A DNA stretch of 64,000 nt from the NCBI RefSeq assembly GCF_036195045.1, contig NZ_CP108100.1:7068001-7132000 (forward strand). Direction: 5' to 3'. Source of the stretch: Streptomyces sp. NBC_00236 (GTDB taxonomy: Bacteria > Actinomycetota > Actinomycetes > Streptomycetales > Streptomycetaceae). Made by a program: the position numbers and the translations under genes. Under the pieces are notes generated by a model. It worked only from the letters and a program-made list of their open reading frames with translations, did no database searches and was not told the DNA's origin. This document shows positions 35,912-45,541 of this stretch, piece by piece (position 1 is the first letter of the stretch; each line of letters starts with the position of its first letter).

Positions 35912-36230
35912 GGCGGGAAAGCGCGCGACCGGCTCGGCCGGATCGATGTCCTGGTCAAGAACGTCGGCATCGGTTCGTCGGGCGCCACCGTGGAAAGCCC
36001 TGTGGCGCAACACCAGCGCGTCCTCGACATCAAGGTCCTCGGCGTTATCCGCATGACGAAGGTCGACCTGCCCCTCATACGGGCCCAGGGCCGTGGCCGG
36101 ATCATCAACATGTAGTCGTTCTACGGGTTCGCACCTCAGCCGTTGATGTCCGCCTACATCGCGTCCAAGCACGCGTCGAGGGGTATTCCGAGTCCTGGAC
36201 CACGAGGTCCGAAAGCACGGTGTCGCCGCG
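35912..36230 (+). pseudogene. Short-chain dehydrogenase/reductase fragment
   Basis: The frame reads RLGRIDVLVKNVGIGSSGAT, VLDIKVLGVIRMTKVDLPLI and GRGRIINM, then an in-frame TAG, SFYGFAPQPLMSAYIASKHA, then a frameshift to EGYSESLDHEVRKHGV. The NNAG-type motif (as KNVG), the IIN-S strand and the YxxSK active site are recognisable. The cofactor-binding N-terminus, the catalytic Ser context and the C-terminus are lost. Confidence 0.7.
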
Positions 36231-36290
36231 CGGCGGCTCAGGAGCCGTACGCCCTGTGAGGCTGTTGTCGTGCAGGTGGAGGAGCGGCCT

Positions 36291-36851
36291 TCAGGCGTTC
36301 GTCCAGGCTTCGAGGAAGGCTTTCCGGCCAGTGGGATCGTCCGCCCTGCGGTCGGCGTGCAGGACGTGCCAGGCGGTGAGTTCGAGATCTCGAAGCCACA
36401 GTTCTCCGATGACCTGTGTCTTGAGGTCGGGGAGATGGTCGGATTCGGCGAGGGCTTGGCCGATGACCTCACCGGCTGCGACGCGCTGTGGCGGGGTCAT
36501 CTCATCGACGGCAGAGAGGATTTGCCGGGCCAGAGCGGTCCCTTTGCCTGCCAGGGCTTGCAACATGTCGGCCTTGAGGGTGGCGGGTAGCAGGTAAGCG
36601 GTGCCGGAGGACCTCCACAAGTCCGACCAGAAGCGTTCGCCGGTCTCGGTGGGGTCGGGGAGCGCGGCCAGCAGTCCGAGGAGGTGGCCGGTGGCCGCGT
36701 AGCCACTGGAGTGCGCAGCCGCGACGACTGCGATGCCGGCGACGCGCTCCACATCGAGATGGCTGGCTCCGAGGTCTGGAGCCAGGACCAGTTGGTGTTC
36801 CAACTGGCCCCTGAGGGAGGCGGATACGTGAGGGTGGACCTCAGGAAGCAT
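36291..36851 (-). CDS. Hypothetical 186-residue protein
   Basis: ATG 36851 with AAGGA six bases upstream. The sequence is helical and soluble: GQLEHQLVLAPDLGASHLDV, ERFWSDLWRSSGTAYLLPAT, QILSAVDEMTPPQRVAAGEV and ELWLRDLELTAWHVLHADRR. No domain recognised. The 3' end abuts the SDR remnant, so the C-terminus could be non-native. Confidence 0.5.
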   Translation of the reverse strand: MLPEVHPHVSASLRGQLEHQLVLAPDLGASHLDVERVAGIAVVAAAHSSGYAATGHLLGLLAALPDPTETGERFWSDLWRSSGTAYLLPATLKADMLQALAGKGTALARQILSAVDEMTPPQRVAAGEVIGQALAESDHLPDLKTQVIGELWLRDLELTAWHVLHADRRADDPTGRKAFLEAWTNA

Positions 36852-37060
36852 CGGTGGTCCTTGCGGGTAGGCGAGCGGTGGTGCCGGTTCGGAAGCCCTG
36901 ATCGTTCCCCGTAACCAGCCGATCTACTCGGCTTTGAGTGTTCAATCGGTGGCGGGAGCAAGGGGCCGCACAGCGGGAGAGCCCACACCCGGCGACATGG
37001 GACGGGCTTCACAACCGACCTCTCGACAGACTTTCCTGCGAGCTCTCCTACCATGAACGC

Positions 37061-37891
37061 ATGATTGCCAGTGACGCCCAGGAGTCCGGGGGAGGACGGG
37101 AAGCCGTGCCCCTTGACGCCGCTGAGGCCAAAGGTGTCCACGTCGCCTCGGAGCGTGCGGAACACCGCGCATTCGGGATGCTCCGAGAACCACAAGGTAA
37201 CGGTGCCGCAGAAAATGGTCACCCGGTTGCCGCTCTGGTAGAGCACGCGGCCGACTTGGTGGAACCGGTCAAACCGAGGCTGCGCGGCTGGCTCCACGCC
37301 GGAATGGTTCCCGCCGCGCTGATCGCCGGCCTCGTTCTCATCTGCCTGGCTCGCACCCCGCAGGCAACCATGGCCTGCGCCGTCTACTCGGTCACTGCCT
37401 GGCTGCTCTTCGCGACAAGCGCCATCTACCACCGCGGCACCTGGGGGCGGCTCGGCGAGGCTCTTCTGCGACGCCTCGACCACGCCAACATCTTCCTGAT
37501 CATCGCCGGCACCTGCACCCCCCTGGCCGAGCTCCTCCTGCCGCCTGACCAGAGGTCCGTGCTCTTGTGGATCGTGTGGTCAGGCGCGTCGGCCGGAATC
37601 GCGTTCCGGGTCCTGTGGGTCGGGGCCCCGCGCTGGCTGTACACACCGTGCTACCTGGCCCTGGGATGGGCACCGGTGCGCTATCTGCCCGACTTCTTGC
37701 ACACCGGCGGAGTAGCCGTACTCGCCCTGATCGTGGCCGGCGGTCTGCTGTACAGCGCGGGCGCGGTCGTCTACGCCCTCCAGCGCCCCGATCCCTCACC
37801 CCGCTGGTTCGGCTTCCACGAGGTGTTCCACGCCCTGACCGTGGCAGCCTTCACCGCGCATTACATCGCCATCTCCCTGGCCACCTACTGA
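37061..37891 (+). CDS. HlyIII/PAQR-type seven-helix membrane protein
   Basis: 276 residues from ATG 37061; the frame is open from 36938 but homology begins much later (VKPRLRGWLHAGMVPAALIA). Seven membrane segments are visible. The metal-binding PAQR pattern is present: FATSAIYHRGTW in helix 2, LDHANIFLIIAGTCTPLAEL in helix 3, and GFHEVFHALTVAAFTAHYIA in the last helix. The family includes hemolysin III and hydrolase-like PAQR receptors; bacterial function is poorly defined. The ~85-residue N-terminal extension is unusual, so the true start could be further downstream. Confidence 0.85.
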   Translation: MIASDAQESGGGREAVPLDAAEAKGVHVASERAEHRAFGMLREPQGNGAAENGHPVAALVEHAADLVEPVKPRLRGWLHAGMVPAALIAGLVLICLARTPQATMACAVYSVTAWLLFATSAIYHRGTWGRLGEALLRRLDHANIFLIIAGTCTPLAELLLPPDQRSVLLWIVWSGASAGIAFRVLWVGAPRWLYTPCYLALGWAPVRYLPDFLHTGGVAVLALIVAGGLLYSAGAVVYALQRPDPSPRWFGFHEVFHALTVAAFTAHYIAISLATY

Positions 37892-37892
37892 C

Positions 37893-38302
37893 AGCGAGCG
37901 GGAAGCATAAGAAGCACGGCATGAACGTGCAGGCCATCACGCCCCGTTCGGCCGCCTACTGTGGGCCTCGGCCGCGCTGCCCGGCGCTGTGCACGACATT
38001 AAGGCAGCCCGCACCCACGGCATCATCGACGTCCTGGCCGACGCAGACCTCCCCTGTTGGGTAGATAAGGGCTACCAGGGTGCCGGCGGCACGGTGCGGG
38101 TGCCCTTCCGCGGCAAACACCGCAACCTCTCCGCCGGCCAGCAGGCCGTCAATGTCGCTCACGCCCGCATCCGCGCCGTCGGCGAGCAGGCCATGGCCAC
38201 CTCAAGGGCTGGCGCCTATTGCGCAAACTCCGCTGCATCACGTCCCGCGTCACCAGCCTTGTCGAGGCCGTCCTCACCTTGCACCTGACCTGCTCAAACT
38301 GA
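37893..38302 (+). pseudogene. IS5-type DDE transposase C-terminal fragment
   Basis: Fragments in shifting frames: SGKHKKHGMNVQAIT, RLLWASAALPGAVHD, then a clean stretch VHDIKAARTHGIIDVLADAD, WVDKGYQGAGGTVRVPFRGK and GQQAVNVAHARIRAVGEQAM, then a frame change to LRKLRCITSRVTSLVEAVLT and a TGA at 38300-38302. At least two frameshifts. Only the C-terminal half of the transposase is represented, including the DKGY motif. Confidence 0.75.
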
Positions 38303-38422
38303 GGTTGGAAAAGGCTCACTCCCTTCGCCGATCAACACCAGCGCGCTTCTATCCTGCGCCGGGCCCCGACTCTCGCTAGCTTTGGCCTGTACGACGTGCC
38401 TCGACAGACAGGGAGCCCGAGG

Positions 38423-39103
38423 ATGCCCTCACCACCGCATTCGGCGAGAGGTGACATCGGCCGACGTGTCGCCACGCGTCGCAAGCAGCTCGGCCTGTCC
38501 AGACAGGATGTGGCGCTGCGCGCAGCTGCCGCCCCCGGCTACATCGAATACGTGGAGGAGCACTCGTCGGCGGCGCCGGGTATCGGCTTCCTGCTTCGGC
38601 TGGCCAACGCCCTCGAAACTTCCGTCGAGGAGCTGACGGGCGCGACCGAGGAATTGCCTGCGGGGCTTGCAAGAGCGGCCCCGCAGGCCCAGATGGTGGA
38701 ACTCGACGAATCGGAGTCCTGGGCCCTCCTCGGCGATCACGGTGTGGGGAGGGTTGCACTCGCCGAAGGGGACGGGCCGGTCGTGCTGCCCTTGAACTAC
38801 CAGGTTCTGGACGGTGAGGTCATGTTCAGCACTGCCGAGCACTCCCCGCTCGCCGCCGCCGACGGCACAGAGATCGCTTTCGAGGCCGATCACATCGACG
38901 ACGCCTTCAGCAGAGGGTGGAGCGTGCTGCTCGTCGGGCCCGTCCGTGCTGTGGCGGAGGAGGAAGCGTCTCGCCGACTCAGAGAGGCTGCGTACTCGAC
39001 CCCGTGGGCGGGGGGAGGGCGCCAGCACGTCATGTTGCTCTCGCCGCGACGCGTCACAGGGCGCAGGATCATCGTGCCTGGTGCACCGGGCGACGACGGC
39101 TGA
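38423..39103 (+). CDS. Helix-turn-helix (XRE) fused to a PNPOx-like flavin domain
   Basis: 226 residues. ATG 38423 follows GGGAGCCCGAGG; GTG 38396 is an alternative. Residues ~9-75 are an XRE helix-turn-helix (GRRVATRRKQLGLSRQDVAL; FLLRLANALETSVEELTG). Residues ~90-220 resemble pyridoxamine-5'-phosphate-oxidase split-barrel proteins (LLGDHGVGRVALAEGDGPVV; LNYQVLDGEVMFSTAEHSPL), which bind flavin or F420-like cofactors. The fusion suggests a redox- or cofactor-responsive DNA-binding protein. It sits at the left edge of the stress cluster, convergent with a universal stress protein gene. Confidence 0.88.
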   Translation: MPSPPHSARGDIGRRVATRRKQLGLSRQDVALRAAAAPGYIEYVEEHSSAAPGIGFLLRLANALETSVEELTGATEELPAGLARAAPQAQMVELDESESWALLGDHGVGRVALAEGDGPVVLPLNYQVLDGEVMFSTAEHSPLAAADGTEIAFEADHIDDAFSRGWSVLLVGPVRAVAEEEASRRLREAAYSTPWAGGGRQHVMLLSPRRVTGRRIIVPGAPGDDG

Positions 39104-39147
39104 TTTCGGGGTACACCGAAGCTCGGCTCCGGCCCTGTCCGATGTGC

Positions 39148-40032
39148 TCACTCGTGCGGGACGACGGCGATCGGCGTGTCGCTGTGATGGATCGCGGCCT
39201 GCGCGACGTGGCCGAGGTGAGAGCCTGCGGGGCCGCCCCGGCTGCGCCGTCCGACCACCAGGAGGGCGGCACCCCGGGAAGCATGGATCAGTTCAGCTGC
39301 CGCCGGGCCGGTGACCGCCTTCTCCGTCACCGTGACTTCGGGGAACCTGGACCGCCAGGGCCGGATCATGTCTGCCAACCCTTCGGTGACACGCTGTCCC
39401 AGTTCGACGCCGATGCCCGGGTCCATGATCGCCGCATATCCGTACGCGGCCGGCAGGGACCAGCTGTGTATGGCCCTGAGATCCTTGCCCGTGCGGGAGG
39501 CTTCGCCGAATGCGAAGGCGATGAGCGGGTCGCACGGATGACGGATGTCGAGCCCGAGAAGAATGTCCGAGTCCGCAGTGCCGACCGTTTCAGTCGACGA
39601 TTGAGGCCCTGTGGCGCCTTCTGCTCGTACGAGGATCACTGGTTGGCGCGAGGTGGCGACCACCGGGAGGGAGATCGAGCCGGCGAGGAAGCCGGCGACC
39701 CTGCCGAGAGCTCGTGACCCCAGCACCATCACCTCGGCGTCGTTCGCGGCGCTCGTGAGTTCATCGGCCGCTCGACCGTGCTTCGCAGCGGTCGCGACCT
39801 CAAGGCCGGGATGGTCGCTGCGGACCCGGTCGGCAGCGTCGAGCAGCAGGCTCTCGGTGCGGTCGGCCTCCGCCTGGGCGAAATCCCGCGGTGTCTCGGG
39901 GCTGATCGGCGCCTCTTCCACATGCAGAAGGAGGAGTGGAACGGCCCGTTGCCCGGCCTCCCGAGCAGCCCATCGCGCTGCCGCAGCACTTTGGGGCGAG
40001 CCGTCCACTCCGACGGTGACGTGACGAGTCAT
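39148..40032 (-). CDS. Tandem universal stress protein
   Basis: 294 residues with two USP domains. ATG 40032 lies seven bases after GGAGG. Domain 1 begins HVTVGVDGSPQSAAAARWAA and carries the ATP-binding loop GSRALGRVAGFLAGSIS; domain 2 starts DILLGLDIRHPCDPLIAFAF and ends GRRSRGGPAGSHLGHVAQAA. Similar paired USPs are induced by hypoxia through DosR/OsdR. It is divergent from another USP gene at 40209, with a GGGGCC-palindrome between them. Confidence 0.93.
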   Translation of the reverse strand: MTRHVTVGVDGSPQSAAAARWAAREAGQRAVPLLLLHVEEAPISPETPRDFAQAEADRTESLLLDAADRVRSDHPGLEVATAAKHGRAADELTSAANDAEVMVLGSRALGRVAGFLAGSISLPVVATSRQPVILVRAEGATGPQSSTETVGTADSDILLGLDIRHPCDPLIAFAFGEASRTGKDLRAIHSWSLPAAYGYAAIMDPGIGVELGQRVTEGLADMIRPWRSRFPEVTVTEKAVTGPAAAELIHASRGAALLVVGRRSRGGPAGSHLGHVAQAAIHHSDTPIAVVPHE

Positions 40033-40126
40033 GACAGGGCCTCCTCGGACCAGGTTCCGGATGGGGAACCACGTATCCAGCCTCGCTGGGTGCTTTCGGT
40101 AGCGGGAGGGCCGACAGGTCTCGATC

Positions 40127-40142
40127 GGGGCCGAAGGGCCCC
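40127..40142. promoter_or_regulatory. Candidate OsdR/DevR-like operator between divergent USP genes
   Basis: GGGGCCGAAGGGCCCC is a 16-bp inverted repeat of the GGGnCC-N3-GGnCCC kind seen elsewhere in this cluster. It is 67 bp before ATG 40209 and 95 bp from ATG 40032, so it could serve both promoters. The identity of the binding protein is inferred. Confidence 0.5.
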
Positions 40143-40208
40143 TCCGTGTTTGCTGCCGTTCGGTGCAACGGTGGTCGAGTAGCCCTGGGCCACTCCCGAG
40201 GAGGAGCC

Positions 40209-41114
40209 ATGACCAGCGACTTTCCCGGCCCCCCGGAACTCGGGGCGGTTGTCGTCGGCATAGACGCATCCCCACAAGCACGGGCAGCTGCCCTGTGGGC
40301 GGCCGCGGAAGCCGACCGTCGCGGGCGGCCGCTGCACATCGTCCATGCCACCGATACCGACCGGCGCGCCATCCTCTCGTCAGCCGACACCATCCAGGCG
40401 TTGCGCGAAACGGCGCGCGACCTGATGGCCGGCACAGCAGATGCCGTAGGCGAACAGTTCCCCGGCCTGACGGTGACGAAGGAGCTCAGCCGGCAGGAGC
40501 CGGTGGCCGGCCTGTACGCGGCTGCCGGGAATCGGGGAACGATCGTTGTGGGGAGCAGAGGGCTGGGCGGGTTCGGTGCCTTGATGCTCGGTTCCGTAGG
40601 TCTGGGCGTGGCCGCGCGGACGAAGGTGCCGGTGATCGTCGTACGAGGCGAACTGGACCGGGCCGAGACGGGTGAGGTCACTGCTGCGGTGTACGGCGCG
40701 TCCGATCTCGACTGGCTGACGGTGGCGGCCGCCGAGGCACAGGCCCGTAAAGCGTCCCTGCGTCTGTTGAGTGTGTGCAACGTGCTGGCTCATGTCGGCA
40801 GCGTCACCACCATGCTCGACGACATCGGCGGAATCGCAGAGCAGAGAGTGCACGAGGTATCCGCCATGGCCGACCGCGTCCGGGCGCGCTGCCCCGGCCT
40901 CCCGGTCACCCATCACGTCGAGACAGGAACAAGCGTCCCCGGTGTCCTCGTCGAGGCGACGACCCATACCGACCTGCTGGTCATGGGCACCAGGCATCGA
41001 GTGTTCCGGGCGGGACCGGCGCTGGGGCGTGTCAGCCATGCGTTGCTCCATCACGGTCAGTGTCCCGTCGAAATCATTCCCCCCGACTTCGCGGTGGCGG
41101 GCGATGAACCGTGA
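40209..41114 (+). CDS. Tandem universal stress protein
   Basis: 301 residues, two USP domains. ATG 40209 follows GAGGAG. Domain 1 has GAVVVGIDASPQARAAALWA and the ATP loop GSRGLGGFGALMLGSVG; domain 2 is more diverged, with GTRHRVFRAGPALGRVSHAL in place of the loop. First gene of a likely operon with hsp20, a flavodoxin-like protein, an Rv1733c-like protein and a P-type ATPase stub. Confidence 0.93.
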   Translation: MTSDFPGPPELGAVVVGIDASPQARAAALWAAAEADRRGRPLHIVHATDTDRRAILSSADTIQALRETARDLMAGTADAVGEQFPGLTVTKELSRQEPVAGLYAAAGNRGTIVVGSRGLGGFGALMLGSVGLGVAARTKVPVIVVRGELDRAETGEVTAAVYGASDLDWLTVAAAEAQARKASLRLLSVCNVLAHVGSVTTMLDDIGGIAEQRVHEVSAMADRVRARCPGLPVTHHVETGTSVPGVLVEATTHTDLLVMGTRHRVFRAGPALGRVSHALLHHGQCPVEIIPPDFAVAGDEP

Positions 41115-41216
41115 CAGCCCTTGTCGCGCACGACGCTCCACGCTGTCCGGACGTATCGCCACTGTCGGGGCGGGGGCGCCGCACCAGGTCGGCCACATCT
41201 CCGAAGAAAGGAGCAC

Positions 41217-41672
41217 ATGATGACACGCACGAAGACTGAACACAGGCGCAGCTTCCTCCCCGATCTCGTGGACTGGTTCGGCAGCGAATTCCCCGGGCTC
41301 CCCGGCTGGCGTCCCGGGTCGGCCGCTCACTCCATCCCGATCGAGGTGTCGAACCAGGAGGGCGAGTACGTCCTGCGCGCTCAACTGCCGGGCATGGAAC
41401 CGGAATCGGATATACGCGTCACGGTCGACGACAACCTCATCACCGTGCACGCGGACCATGCCGAGTCGCAGGAGGACAAGGAGCACTCCGAGTTCCGTTA
41501 CGGATCCTTCCGGCGAACGGTGCGTCTGCCCGGCACGATCCGTCCTGACAAGGTCGATGCCTCATACACGGACGGTGTCCTCACCGTTCGCGCCGCACTG
41601 TTGGACCGGCCGGAGGAGAGCGAGTACAGCATCCCGGTGAAGCGCGGCGACGACCGGGGCGAGGAGCGGTGA
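41217..41672 (+). CDS. Hsp20/alpha-crystallin small heat-shock protein
   Basis: 151 residues. The alpha-crystallin domain spans about 40-130 (HSIPIEVSNQEGEYVLRAQL; GMEPESDIRVTVDDNLITVH; SEFRYGSFRRTVRLPGTI) and ends with the GVLTVRAAL motif. It is an ATP-independent holdase, comparable to HspX/Acr of the mycobacterial dormancy regulon. ATG 41217 follows AAAGGAG; a second ATG at 41220 is possible. Downstream gene starts one base after the stop. Confidence 0.95.
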   Translation: MMTRTKTEHRRSFLPDLVDWFGSEFPGLPGWRPGSAAHSIPIEVSNQEGEYVLRAQLPGMEPESDIRVTVDDNLITVHADHAESQEDKEHSEFRYGSFRRTVRLPGTIRPDKVDASYTDGVLTVRAALLDRPEESEYSIPVKRGDDRGEER

Positions 41673-41673
41673 C

Positions 41674-42168
41674 ATGACGTCGAAGCGCGTGCTGGTCGCG
41701 TTCGGGAGCAAGCACGGAGCGACTGCGGGGATCGCTGACGAGCTCGGGAGGACGCTGCGGGGAGACGGCCTCGACACGGTCGTCCAGCCGGCCGACTCCG
41801 TCAGGGACCTGAGCGGCTACGACGCGGTCGTACTCGGTGGCGCGCTGTACGCCGGACGCTGGAACGGCGAAGCGACCCGGTGCGCCCGGCGCAATGCGGA
41901 GCAACTCCGGCGCCGCTCCGTCTGGCTCTTCAGCAGTGGCCCTGTCGACAGCTCCGCCGAGCAGCGCGACATACCCCCGGTGCACGGCGTTGCCCGCTGG
42001 ATGAAGAGACTCGACGCGAGGGAACACATCACCTTCGGCGGGGCGCTTGCTGCCGAAACCCCAGGCAGGATCGCTCGGGCGCTGGTCCGCCGCGGCAAGG
42101 GCGGTGACTTCCGCAACCCCGAACGCATCCAGGAATGGGCCCACCACATCGCCGACGAACTCACCTGA
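41674..42168 (+). CDS. Flavodoxin-domain protein
   Basis: 164 residues. The N-terminal FMN-phosphate loop is VLVAFGSKHGATAGIADELG, followed by DAVVLGGALYAGRWNGEATR and FSSGPVD, typical of the flavodoxin_5/HemG-like group of redox proteins. It follows hsp20 by a single base, so co-translation is likely. The electron partner is unknown; the nearby nitroreductases are possible beneficiaries. Confidence 0.88.
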   Translation: MTSKRVLVAFGSKHGATAGIADELGRTLRGDGLDTVVQPADSVRDLSGYDAVVLGGALYAGRWNGEATRCARRNAEQLRRRSVWLFSSGPVDSSAEQRDIPPVHGVARWMKRLDAREHITFGGALAAETPGRIARALVRRGKGGDFRNPERIQEWAHHIADELT

Positions 42169-42218
42169 CTTCGTTGAGCGATGCCCGGGCCTCACCCTTC
42201 CGGCTACGGAGGTGCGAC

Positions 42219-42806
42219 ATGGCCGGCGACGACTCCCCGGCTCCCGGCGGCGGCCTTTCCGGGACGAAGCCTTTCGGACGCCTTGCTCTGGTCATCGGCG
42301 CGGTGATCGCGCTCATCTGCGGCGCGATGAGCGCAGGAGCGGTGTGGAAGACCGCTGCCCGGGCAGACACGGACGTGGCCGCACACCGGCATCGGGTCAT
42401 CGCCACCACGACCGACCGGGCCGGCGTCGCCCCGGCGGCCCGCTACGGGGCGACGCCCCTGTCCATTGCTCCGGCCTCGTGGCAGTACCCCGGTCACGTC
42501 CCGCGGAGCGGGAGCATTCATGTCCGGGCAGGTACCCCCAAGGGCAACAAGGTGGCGATCTGGGTGAATGACGCAGGCACGTACCAGGCCCAGTCCCCGC
42601 CGAGCCTTTCCCAGCGGGTGTTCACCTCCATGGCCGTCGGTGGCGGGGCTGCCGGTGTCGTCGGACTGACCGCGGCCGCTGCCGTCCTGCTGGTCCGCCG
42701 ACGGGCCATGGGTCGTCGCCTCGTTGCGTGGGAGCGGGAGTGGGAAAAGGTCGAACCCGTATGGACCGGTCGGCTCCGCCGGGAACCCGGACACGAAGAT
42801 GACTGA
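42219..42806 (+). CDS. Rv1733c-like two-helix membrane protein
   Basis: 195 residues from ATG 42219, with GGAGG six bases upstream. Two membrane helices (LALVIGAVIALICGAMSAGA near 25-45 and VFTSMAVGGGAAGVVGLTAA near 135-155) flank an extracytoplasmic domain of about 90 residues; a charged cytoplasmic tail (RLVAWEREWEKVEPVWTGRL) follows. This is the architecture of Rv1733c, a DosR-regulated mycobacterial protein. Its stop overlaps the following ATPase start by eight bases. Confidence 0.85.
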   Translation: MAGDDSPAPGGGLSGTKPFGRLALVIGAVIALICGAMSAGAVWKTAARADTDVAAHRHRVIATTTDRAGVAPAARYGATPLSIAPASWQYPGHVPRSGSIHVRAGTPKGNKVAIWVNDAGTYQAQSPPSLSQRVFTSMAVGGGAAGVVGLTAAAAVLLVRRRAMGRRLVAWEREWEKVEPVWTGRLRREPGHEDD

Positions 42807-43101
42807 GTCTGCCCCGAGCGGCGACACCTCGCTCCCCGCGCTCCGCCCGGATTTCGATCCGAGCGAGTCTGTGCCACGGTTGCGCCGCGAACTGGCCACC
42901 GGCCCCGACGGGCTGTCGGCCCGCGAGGCGGCCCGGCGCCTTGCTGTTCACGGCCCCAACGAGGTGCGTGCCAGGGCGCACTCCTCCTTCGTGCGGGAGC
43001 TGGTCACTCAGCTCATCCATCCTCTGGCGCTGCTTCTGTGGGCAGCGGCCGGGCTCGCCTTCGTCGCGGACCTGGCGGTGTCGGGCATCTGTGCGGTTTG
43101 A
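42799..43101 (+). pseudogene. N-terminal stub of a cation-transporting P-type ATPase
   Basis: ATG 42799 overlaps the end of the Rv1733c-like gene. About 100 codons encode the Cation_ATPase_N domain (LATGPDGLSAREAARRLAVH; GPNEVRARAHSSFVRELVTQ) and the first membrane helix (LALLLWAAAGLAFVADLAVS). Homology ends at GIC around 43,098 and a stop follows. The actuator, P and N domains are missing. The C-terminal helices reappear at 48,284-48,737 on the same strand, so this is one gene split by an insertion with loss of its middle. Confidence 0.85.
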
Positions 43102-43122
43102 GGGTCCGTCATGGCCCCGGAT

Positions 43123-43187
43123 ACTGTCACAAACATTTCCCAAAACAGACCTCAACCCGTATTTGATTGAGAACGAGTTGTGACAGT
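43123..43187. repeat. Perfect 10-bp inverted repeat at the insertion junction
   Basis: ACTGTCACAA (43123-43132) and TTGTGACAGT (43178-43187) enclose 45 bp of unusually AT-rich DNA. It begins about 25 bp past the point where ATPase homology stops. It could be a transposon end or recombinase site, or an operator. Confidence 0.5.
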
Positions 43188-43200
43188 GAATCCAGGTCTC

Positions 43201-43230
43201 GGTCGGCTTCCGCCGACCTTTCTTTATCTT
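43201..43230 (+). terminator. Hairpin followed by T-rich tract
   Basis: GGTCGGC-TTCC-GCCGACC, a 7-bp stem with a four-base loop, is followed directly by TTTCTTTATCTT. It would end transcription running rightwards from the truncated ATPase operon. Confidence 0.65.
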
Positions 43231-43303
43231 GCTCCGGGAAAGGGTCGTTTCTGGGAGCCCTCGGGTGGGCCCCGCCCCTGTTGCCGGAGCGGGGCGGCAG
43301 TGA

Positions 43304-44116
<813 letters not shown>

Positions 44117-44141
44117 CCACCCAAGGAAGTGAGCAGCGGAC

Positions 44142-45512
44142 ATGTTCTTCGTCGACACCATCGAGATCGAGGGCCTGGGAAACCGGCACTACCTGGCCGG
44201 CGGCGCCCGGACCGCCGTGGCGGTGGACCCGCCCCGTGACATCGACCAGGTGATCGCGGCGGCGGCGCGGCGCGGGGTGCGCATCACACACGTGGTGGAG
44301 ACCCACATCCACAACGACTACGTGACGGGCGGACTGGAACTGGCCCGGGTGACGGGCGCCGCCTACCTGGTGCCGGCCGCTGCCCAGGTCTCCTTCGCCC
44401 GTGTTCCGGTCAGCGACGGCGACGTGATCGAGCTCGACCAGGCGCTGGCCGTACGAGCCCTGGCCACGCCCGGCCACACCCCGCACCACACCGCGTACGT
44501 CCTGGAGGACGGCGGGACACCGGTCGCCGCGTTCACCGGCGGTTCCCTGCTCATCGGCACCGTGGGCCGCCCCGACCTGGTCGAGCCCCGCCTCACCGAG
44601 CACCTCGCCCGCGCCCAGCACGCCTCAGCGCACCGACTGGCCGCGGAACTGCCCGACGCCACCTCGGTCCTGCCCACCCACGGGTTCGGCAGCTTCTGCT
44701 CCTCCGGGCAGGCCGAGGGCGACGCGAGCACCATCGGCCGGGAGAAGACCGTGAACGCCGCCCTGGCCCAGGACGTCGACTCCTTCGTCGCCGACCTGCT
44801 GGCGGGCCTGGAGGACGTCCCCGCCTACTACGCCCACATGGGCCCTGCCAACTCGGCCGGCCCCGACCCCGTCGACCTGACCTCCCCCCGCCGCGCGGAC
44901 GCCGAGGAGATCGCCGCCCGGCTCGCAGCCGGCGAGTGGGTCGTGGACCTGCGTAACCGCGTCGCGTTCGCCCAGGGCCACGTCGCCGGTTCGTTCAACT
45001 TCGAGGCCGACGGCAAGATCGCCACCTACCTGGCGTGGATGATCCCCTGGGGCAAGCCCGTCACCCTGCTCGCCGAGACACCCCAGCAGCTTGCCGAAGC
45101 CCAGCGCGAACTGGTCCGGGTCGGGATCGACCGTCCCGCAGCCGCCGCGACCGGCGCCCCGTCCGACTGGCTGCGCCCCGGTGACGCTCCCGCCTCGTTC
45201 CGCCGCGCGGTCTTCGCCGACCTGGCAGCCGCGCTCTCCCGGGCAGAGCACACGCCGGTGGTCCTGGACGTCCGCCGCGATTCCGAGCGGGCGGGCGGGT
45301 ACATCGAGGGCTCGGTCCACATTCCCGTGCACGCGCTGTACCAGCGGATCGACGAGGTGCCCGCCGGAGAGGTGTGGGTGCACTGCGCCGGCGGCATGCG
45401 GGCCGGCATCGCGGCCTCGCTGCTGGACGCGGCCGGGCGCGACGTGGTGGCCGTCGACGACGGCTTCGACCGGGCCGCAGACGCCGGCCTGACCATCCGC
45501 ACCGCGGCTTGA
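44142..45512 (+). CDS. Persulfide dioxygenase-rhodanese fusion
   Basis: 456 residues. Residues ~1-235 are a metallo-beta-lactamase fold of the ETHE1/persulfide dioxygenase type: THIHND (54-59), where the usual DH is DY, TPGHTPHHTAYV and LPTHGFGSFC. It oxidises glutathione- or mycothiol-like persulfide to sulfite using Fe(II). Two rhodanese domains follow: one at ~255-330 lacks an active Cys, the other at ~350-450 has it (Cys415 in WVHCAGGMRAG). The layout resembles CstB. A strong GGAAGTGAG site precedes ATG 44142, 26 bp after the second operator. Confidence 0.92.
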   Translation: MFFVDTIEIEGLGNRHYLAGGARTAVAVDPPRDIDQVIAAAARRGVRITHVVETHIHNDYVTGGLELARVTGAAYLVPAAAQVSFARVPVSDGDVIELDQALAVRALATPGHTPHHTAYVLEDGGTPVAAFTGGSLLIGTVGRPDLVEPRLTEHLARAQHASAHRLAAELPDATSVLPTHGFGSFCSSGQAEGDASTIGREKTVNAALAQDVDSFVADLLAGLEDVPAYYAHMGPANSAGPDPVDLTSPRRADAEEIAARLAAGEWVVDLRNRVAFAQGHVAGSFNFEADGKIATYLAWMIPWGKPVTLLAETPQQLAEAQRELVRVGIDRPAAAATGAPSDWLRPGDAPASFRRAVFADLAAALSRAEHTPVVLDVRRDSERAGGYIEGSVHIPVHALYQRIDEVPAGEVWVHCAGGMRAGIAASLLDAAGRDVVAVDDGFDRAADAGLTIRTAA

Positions 45513-45541
45513 ACCCCCATCTGAACGAGAGGAGCCCCGCC

